Below are positions 57,260-64,000 of a stretch of DNA of 64,000 nt, in pieces. Source of the DNA: Acanthaster planci. Taxonomy: Eukaryota; Echinodermata; Asteroidea; Valvatida; Acanthasteridae. Position 1 is the first letter of the stretch, and each line of letters begins with the position of its first letter. The notes beneath the pieces are model-generated. The model ran no database searches. It was not told where the DNA came from and was given only the letters and a program-made list of their open reading frames with translations. The position numbers and the translations under genes are program-made. Location of the stretch: NCBI RefSeq assembly GCF_001949145.1, contig NW_019091633.1, forward strand, positions 92,782-156,781, given 5' to 3'.

Positions 57260-58589
57260 GAATTCTGCTAGCTGCACCCCATGCAAAATTTAAATAACAA
57301 TAGGGGACTTTGTTAGCGAGTTCCTTTGATATGGTAAGTTGGCACAGGCAGTGGACAGTTGGCTGGTTTCTACGGACGCGTGAAAACAGCACTGTCTGCA
57401 TTCAAAATGCGGTTCAACTTTTTGGACAAGCTCCCTTAGCCACAATGATAACATTATAGTCCAAGTAAATCCTGTGTATGCATACAACTGTGTAATAAAA
57501 AGAGTACACTTAATTTATATGATCTCCACAAGTTAATGATTCTATTCATTTCTTCCTGCAGAAAAATTCTTTTGTGAACAGAAATGTAAATGTGTTATTG
57601 AAGACATTAGGCAGTTTAAATAATTGCTTGAACTTCAACTTGCTTGGAGCACCAATTACATCATCAGTAAAACTACCACCCCAGTACAAACAATGCAGCT
57701 GCTGCATGTCTTGTAAAATGAAGGAACAGAATTTGCCCTGAATACATCAGCTACATCAGCTCCCTCCTAGATCTTGAGTGAAATGAATGACCAGAACTTA
57801 TTGATGGTGGCGTAAACTTTCAGTCCCCTTTGATGTCAAATGTACAGAATTTTGCTGTACACATGAGAACATGGCAAGGGCCATAATAAGGATCTTGGAG
57901 AGGTTTCCTCACAGCACATGTATCATGAATGAATACATGTGTACACCCATCCAGGTCAGTGGCATGTGATGTTCACTGCTGTGGTTTGGTTGGACAGAAT
58001 TGAATGCTCTGCATGCAATTCCATAGTCTGTTGATGTGGTTTCCAGGATTGAATGCTGTTGTCCTCTTCATGCCACATGAGTCCTCGCGAGGTAGTCAAG
58101 ACAGTGGGCAGGAGTTGGTGTACCCCCCTCTCATGTTAAAACTTCTTTTAATACACATACTCTGTGCTGGCTCATCATCTTTCCCGCTATCCTTCAAGCC
58201 CTGGATTTGGCTCGAAGCCACTAGTCATTTTCTCTGCATATACATGTACGTGGCCATGGGTAGATTGTCATTGAAAATTGGGGGCGTGAGCAGCAGTTAT
58301 TCCCACTATAGCTCCCATGGGGACTGAGTTTCCCTCTTTAGGATCCACATTACTCACCTAAAAAAGGTAGTGTAAATATTGTCTGCTCTGTTTTCCCATG
58401 GGTGGAAAACCATGTTCACCAAGGCATCATACAAATACAAGAATTTTACACAGCAGCCTCTTAAGGTCGCCCCCTGGAACACACACAGATGAGTGCACTC
58501 ACCCTCACAGGCGTGCTACTCTTATCATATCTGAATGTTGGCACTCCAAAATCAAAATCAGAGCACTCAGCAAGAATAGATTTGCCAAA
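57260..58589. other. no gene; second copy of a short dispersed repeat
   Basis: 57648-57706 matches 6793-6848. Plus ORFs at 58004-58327 and 58398-58595 have no motif. Confidence 0.4.
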
Positions 58590-60330
58590 CAATGATCACT
58601 GACTGAAATAGGCAAGGGCTACCCTTGTGGAGGGGCTCCCTGCTGATGCCAGACACATCAACAAGTGTTGGCTTTGCCATTAAAATGACTCTCCTTCACT
58701 CATTTCATGAGTCTCCTCTTATCAAGGATGAACATCCGATGATTCTTTGACTGCCCGTTGTTAAGGGTTGCCGTGCTGCACTGTTGAGCACCTACTGTTG
58801 AGCGCTCACTCTCACATCAAAGGATGACTCCTAGGACCATTTCTAATACTCCCTGTGGGCCACCATTTGCACCTTACCCTTTGTTTGGGACTCAGTCTAG
58901 TCATCACCAACACAAAGTTTCAGCTTTGCAACCTATACAAGACTTCCTGGATGCACCTGAGATCTCATTTGGCTTCTCATCGACTGTATTACTGCCAGAC
59001 AGTTGGACCTCGTTGATGTTCTTATCAACAGGGCCATGCACAGAGCTGAGTGCTGGACTAACCACCGACTCATCCGATCCACTCTAAAACTCCAACTGTT
59101 GTCCTGCCTGGATGCAGAAATCTAGAAGATGGCTCAACATCTCCGCTACAAAGGACCCTGTCATCAGAGGTGTGTGAAGCGATGTTGTCATTGAGTCCCT
59201 GCCGAGCCAAACCAGGAGCCAGCCCACACTTCTGCTGATGACACAGAGGAGTGACAGGAGCTCTCTGATCTTTTACTGCAATGTGAGCCCCGCAGGATAA
59301 ATGATGAGTGGTGGCTAGTTAGGGTTATGCCAACAGCAATGATTTCCAGCACTTTTGTGACGCAATTAAAGCTTTTTTCGAGCCCTCCTGAGGGTCTGTC
59401 CACCCAGTTAGACGTAAAAATGGGATCCTCTTTATGGACAAGTCAGGGATTCTTGGGTGGTGGGCAAAACGTCTCCATGAGCTCCTCAATAATGTCAATC
59501 CCACTGATTTATCCATCCAAAAGGATCTGTCAGCCCTCCCACCCATCCCTAAACTTGACCATCCATCTACCTTCCCGGATCCTGAAAAAGCAGTCTGTGG
59601 CCTAAAGACCAAGAGGGCTGCTGGCCAAGATGGCATCCTTGCTGAGGTCTTTAAAAACAGTGGACAAACACTCCTGTGGCACCTACACCATGTATCACTG
59701 ATGTCTGGTCTTGCTGGTGTCTCCCACGGCAATGTTAAGATGCTAACATTATCACTGTCTACAAGCATAAGGGTGACAAGACTGACTGCAGCAACAGTGG
59801 TGGTATTTCTTCTTTCAGTGACTGACAAAGTTCTCCCCAAAATCATGCTCCCCAGTATCAATTTTGATGATGTTGTAGTCCCGGAGACTCCGTGTGGCTT
59901 TTGATGGGAGCAAAGCATAGATGGGCTTCTCTAAGAAAAATGCAGAGAACAAAATTATGACTTTTATATGGCCTTTATCGACCTAACAAAGGCCTTTGAC
60001 ACAATCAATCGTAACCTCTTATGGGGTACTCTGTAAGCTCAGCTGTCCTCCCACTTTCCTGGATATCCTTCAAGAGGGATACCAGCCATAGTTGTTACCA
60101 ATGAACTGGTTTTCTAGGGTCAGCATCACATTGGTGTCAAACAAGGCTGCATTCTTGCACCTGTGATTTTCAACCTTATCCTTGTATCAATTACCCTTGT
60201 ATCCTGCTACAACCTCCAGCCAGAGGATGGGATCAGTATCAGCTTTTGTCTGGACAGTAGCCTCTTTAACCTCTGTTGTCTTCAGGCCCGGCAGAGACAT
60301 TCACAGAGCAGATCTTTGACATCCAATGAC
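58590..60330 (+). mobile_element. second LINE, endonuclease end plus partial RT
   Basis: Pieces in order: an ARHINK-like and FAIK-like endonuclease stretch near 58640; the endonuclease end INRAMHRAECWTNHRLIRST near 59020-59080; RT from about 59430; and loss of similarity near 60290, just before the catalytic YxDD block. It is interrupted by many stops and lacks both ends. It is clearly a different family from the 46-48.8 kb LINE. Confidence 0.75.
59434..60290 (+). pseudogene. LINE reverse transcriptase fragment (second LINE)
   Basis: The frame 59434-59904 reads WAKRLHELLNNVNPTDLS, PKLDHPSTFPDPEKAVCGLK, TKRAAGQDGILAEVFKNSG and VVPETPCGF. After breaks, motif A is intact as AFIDLTKAFDTINRNLL near 59970-60020, followed by VKQGCILAPVIFN near 60135-60175 and LQPEDGISI near 60215. 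The catalytic Asp of motif A is present, but the later active-site block is missing. The minus ORF 59325-59918 is its shadow. Confidence 0.8.
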
Positions 60331-61259
60331 TCCTGATGTATCCTTCCCATTTAGCTTACTATTTGTACCGAGAAAGATGTAGAAGGCGACTCATTCATTG
60401 TCAGTCGTGATCATTGTCAGTCGCAAGTGTGGTGGGACAGAAGAGGATGGTGAGTCATTCCGGCATAGAAGCAATCTGGTGCAAGTATGTCATTATTTGT
60501 CCTGATCCCACCCACCCTTTCTCCTCTCCCCTTTCTGCTTTGGAGGGACCTACATTTGTCTCTACTCTTGAATTACTTCTGCCCATATCTAAGCTTTATC
60601 AGGACAGGAGATAAGATGTATACAGCGATGCAAATAGTTTACAAATTGACAGGCTGGCAACACAGAGTGTGATCTTACAACACAAATTTGTAGCTGGGTG
60701 CTGAAGCTGGTTGAGTATAGCACACCAACAGGTGCAGTGGAGATTGACTAATAAATTGGGTCAAGTGGTATTAACTTGTAGTCTCAAGTGTTCACAAAGG
60801 ATAGAGTGTTTACAATGATTACAGACATGATGATTATCCACAATGTTACAAGTCAACTAAAGTATTACAGCTACAATAACAAAGACAGCTTTCTGAAATG
60901 CAGTCAATGAATCAAGAGTGTCAACCTAGACCATATGCTCCAGTATGCAATGTTGCATGTGCAAAGTCAACTTATACAGTCTCAGAGAAACCATACAACA
61001 GTAAAAAAAAAATAAAATAAACAAATAAAACACAGTGATTGACACAAGTAAGCTCACTCAAACCCTGTGCAGAATATCCAGTTTTCACTGATATGGTCCA
61101 AAAGCACAGTCCTTTGGTAAAACACTTATTTTGTGGAGTAAATGATGCAAATGGCATAAAAGAACATTTTATATCTAAGACAATGTACACACGGTCAGAA
61201 GTCAAATGCGCCAAATGTGGTCATAGTGCACAATGCACAACCCATTAAGGTACCAAAAG
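60331..61259. other. no gene recognised
   Basis: AT-rich sequence right of the LINE. The ORFs 60414-60672 and 61039-61248 lack motifs. Confidence 0.45.
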
Positions 61260-61503
61260 TTGCCGGGAAAACGTGTCCAAAGTCAATGGGCTGAAATAAA
61301 TATTGAGAAATCAATAAGAAATCAGTTGAAGACGTCATCATGATGCCATGTTTCTAAGACCATCTATGCATAAGGGTTCTCCATTGGTATCAGTTTGATG
61401 AAGATCCAAAGTTGAAAAAGCACTAAAGTGGCGGTGACAAAAAAGAGTACAAAACAAAGGGGTTTTGGGTCAGAAGAAGAAAAAGGAAGAAGAAAAAAAA
61501 AAG
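61260..61503 (+). repeat. terminal-type copy of the CRE/E-box array family
   Basis: Matches 37140-37430 in order: aacgtgt-caaagtcaatggg, caataa-aaatca, gacgtcatcatgatg, gtttgatgaagatccaaagtt, cactaaagtgg, gtacaaaacaaagg and a GAA-rich stretch. It lies directly left of the A-rich tandem repeat. Confidence 0.75.
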
Positions 61504-61731
61504 AACAAAAAGAATGTCTTTTTCGCAAAATTGTGAAAAAGCCAAGAAACAGAACAAAGAGAATGTCTTTTTTGCAAAATTACGAAAAAGCCAAAAATCA
61601 GAACAAAAAGAAAGGCCTTTCCACAACTATGCAGAAAAGCATAAAAATAACAAACAAAAAGAATATGTTTTTGCAAAATTGTGAAAAAGCCAAAAATCCT
61701 GACAAAAAAGATTGCTTTTTAGCAAAATGAA
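61504..61731 (+). repeat. A-rich tandem repeat of 48-51 bp, about 4.5 units
   Basis: aacaaaaagaatg-like starts recur at 61504, 61553, 61602, 61653 and 61701. Each unit has tttttcgcaaaattgtg-like and aaaaagccaa words. The lysine-rich open frame 61428-61730 is a by-product. A single unit of the same kind closes the array at about 37395-37440. Confidence 0.85.
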
Positions 61732-61762
61732 AAAAGCCCCCCTTCAAAAAAAAATGTCTTTT

Positions 61763-62965
61763 CAAACAAAATTGATTGTTTTGTTCGTGGACTTTACAAG
61801 GTGTCCGTGGGTGTTTACACAGCAGCTCAAATGTTTATAATATAAAAACAGTATTGCTTTATAGAGCTACCAAAATTTCTTAATATCATCTGTGTCCAAC
61901 AACTCACAAGGACATTTAATGTGGATGAAATAGACCATGGAGGAAGACAGAACATCGACATAGTTGCCTAAAATAGAGGTAATTTTATTGAAGAAGCATT
62001 CCGACAGCGATATTTAGTGCATATCTTTATCTGCCTTCTCAATTATGGAGCAGAATTCTGATGGCGATGCTTAGTGCACACTTTGATCTGCTCTTCCAAT
62101 AAGTGGCAGAATTCCGACAACAAAGTTAAGTGCATACTATGATCCGCCCTCCCAATAAGGGGCAGAATTCGGACAACGAAGTAAAATGTGTACTATGATC
62201 CCCCCTCCCATTAAGGGGGCAGAATTCCGGCAGCGAACTTTTTGTATACTATGATCCGTCCTCCCAATAAGGGGGCAGAATTCCGACAACAAAGTTTTTG
62301 TATACTATGATCGGCCATCTCCATAAGGGGGCAGAATTCTGACAACAAAGTTTAGTGCGTACAATGATCCGTCCTCTCAATACGGAGGCAGAATCCGTCA
62401 ACAAAGTTACAGTGCTTTGATCCTTCATTCACGTACCAAATGTATTTGGCAACGTCAGTGCCATCTACATCCGCGAGAAAATATAGTCCGACTTTAACTT
62501 AATGATCGATGACTTATGAAATTCATCGAGGATGTGTGAACAGTTTGTCAGAATGTGAACAAAGGCAATCAAACATCAATTTTTTGTATACTTCAGTTTC
62601 ATTTCATGATATATCACGAGGAACACTTTCTATGGCAGAGTGTTATTCACACTTGCGAGGCGGCTTTCACACATGCATTCTGAGTAAGTTGTGGCCCATC
62701 GATCAAAAGGAGAAAATGTGGTTTCATAACTAGTCAAAATAGAATGCTACACTAGTTTTGATCATAGTATGAAACTGGACGTGTGTTGAGAAAACTATAG
62801 GCAAAGCCCACTTGCCACCCTGTCAAGCCAAGGGTCAAGCCCCGTCTGCGGTTTTACGCCAAGTTTTTAACAAAATCCCCTGAGGGCGATAACAGTAGCT
62901 GATATAAGACCCTCAAAATCCTGGTACGGCCTGCCAGAAAACCCGGGTTTTCTGGTAAATGAGAA
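61763..62965 (+). mobile_element. repeat element with minisatellite core, copy 2
   Basis: Second copy of the element at 2805-4295, same orientation: matching left end, core array, atgtatttggcaac block and right block ending tctggtaaatgag. It is shorter, with fewer core units and without the 3790-4010 segment of copy 1. Non-coding. Confidence 0.6.
61988..62405 (+). repeat. 57-bp tandem repeat, about 7 units
   Basis: cagaatt-like words at 62051, 62107, 62163, 62220, 62276, 62332 and 62389, spaced 56-57 bp; same unit as 3112-3640. Confidence 0.9.
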
Positions 62966-64000
62966 AAACCAGCTGATAATAAATGTTTTTTATGTAGCAC
63001 ATATCACTCTGGAAGTCCCTATGTGCTTTTATTATTATTATCCCTGCACATTGGGCTCACAATAACTGAACATTTCTGAAACCATCTCAGCTACCAAGGG
63101 AGTATTGTTACACTCCCACAAACTATTCCCCTAGATGTATGTAGATTATAGTGTACACGCTACTACCATGGAGGAAGGAACACAAGGAGTTCGAACGGCC
63201 CGCTAAACCCCCGCAGAGGTAATTTGCAGCCAATTAGCAAGCTGGCTGACCAGGGCAAAAGGCATGGAGACCTCCTAGGGTGTGACAGATTTACAACCCT
63301 GATAAAGTCCTTTTGCTCACAGTTTGTTTTGCCGCTTTACCGGTCACACAGCAGACGTTCGTGCTTCAAAATCATTGGAGTTCACAAACCAAGCACAGAC
63401 CAATGCACGTGATTGATCACTAAAATGCATGCCCCGAAGCATTTTTCACACCATATAGCGTGCGCAGTGTATTCCATGTGATTCTCTGAAAAATTCTGAA
63501 ACGATTGATATTTTGGTCAAAATCCAACTTTCCATCGGTAAGTTTCGTCACAATTTCGTTGTTGGGATGATTGTGAAATTATGAAGAATATGAACTCATA
63601 TTTATGAAATTAAGTGGCCTTTCAGAGGCATTCCAACTGCTGAAAATCGGGGAATATGTTTGTGGTGATTTCCTTTGTTAACTTGTGTAGGTCAAATTTT
63701 GGAGCGATGTGGAGCAATAAAAATATTGGAAGAATAAAAGGTCATTACTTTTTCTAAGCATAGTTAAAGAATGGCTGTAGAACAACTAATAAGACCATAA
63801 TATTAAGACAGGAATAATAATGGGTTAGAAGTTAGAACTAGAAGTATATTTAAGTACATGTAATTGTAATTTAGGCCCTTTCTCCATTTCATGTCCATAA
63901 TCCATGTCGGCCAGCAATTTTTTGGGGTGACGAATTGATTTCGTCACCTTTTCGCCACGTTTGGAAAACCAATTAAAAATTCAAGTCAAATCATGGCATG
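62966..64000. other. no gene recognised
   Basis: AT-rich end of the window. The ORF 63224-63412 has no motif. No further exon of the minus-strand gene was found here. Confidence 0.45.

Noticed and set aside
59325-59918. 197-codon minus frame
   Set aside because: Shadow of the LINE reverse transcriptase, which has clear family motifs on the plus strand.
61428-61730. 100-codon lysine-rich plus frame
   Set aside because: It is the translation of an A-rich 50-bp tandem repeat and shifts frame with unit length; no start context or domain.

Overview
The window looks like intronic and intergenic DNA of an animal genome, not a microbial one. The evidence is: short exons with good GT-AG borders; introns of several kilobases; AT-rich non-coding DNA; and decayed Ty3/gypsy, LINE, hAT-like, piggyBac-like and mariner-like elements. 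The mix suits a marine invertebrate (echinoderm, hemichordate, cephalochordate or lophotrochozoan), but the sequence alone does not place it.

Host gene. At least five exons of what is probably one large minus-strand gene run in transcript order 53091-53221, 28520-28725, 26949-27096, 15682-15867 and 7195-7374. Reading phases fit exactly across the last four. Between the first two, the phases require at least one exon I did not find. The protein is helical and HEAT-like in character; I do not recognise the family. Almost everything else lies in or beside its introns. A possible small plus-strand gene start sits at 21.7-22.5 kb.

Layout. 1-7 kb: a repeat element with a 57-bp minisatellite core (2805-4295), then a 118-bp tandem repeat (5633-6190). 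7.8-13.8 kb: a decayed Ty3/gypsy element (A) with a zinc-finger ORF downstream of integrase. 14.2-16.6 kb: a hAT-like zinc-finger fragment split by a MITE, a 36-bp tandem repeat, and a piggyBac-like MITE inside a palindrome. 18-22 kb: a mariner/pogo-like MITE, an unresolved open region and a hairpin MITE. 27-33 kb: exons plus small TTAA-ended elements. 33.7-37.4 kb: a long array of diverged repeats full of TGACGTCA-like and CACGTG palindromes. 37.9-43 kb: gypsy element B (pol only), then an isolated piggyBac-like terminus and another array copy. 44.7-48.8 kb: a gypsy integrase tail (C) and a CR1/L2-type LINE. 50.5-51.5 kb: a retroelement tail and a second copy of the large piggyBac-like MITE. 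58.6-60.3 kb: a second LINE. 61.3-63 kb: an array copy, a 50-bp A-rich tandem repeat and the second copy of the minisatellite element.

No tRNA, rRNA, CRISPR array or intact autonomous transposon was found. Every transposon coding region seen carries frameshifts, stops, deletions or lost catalytic residues.
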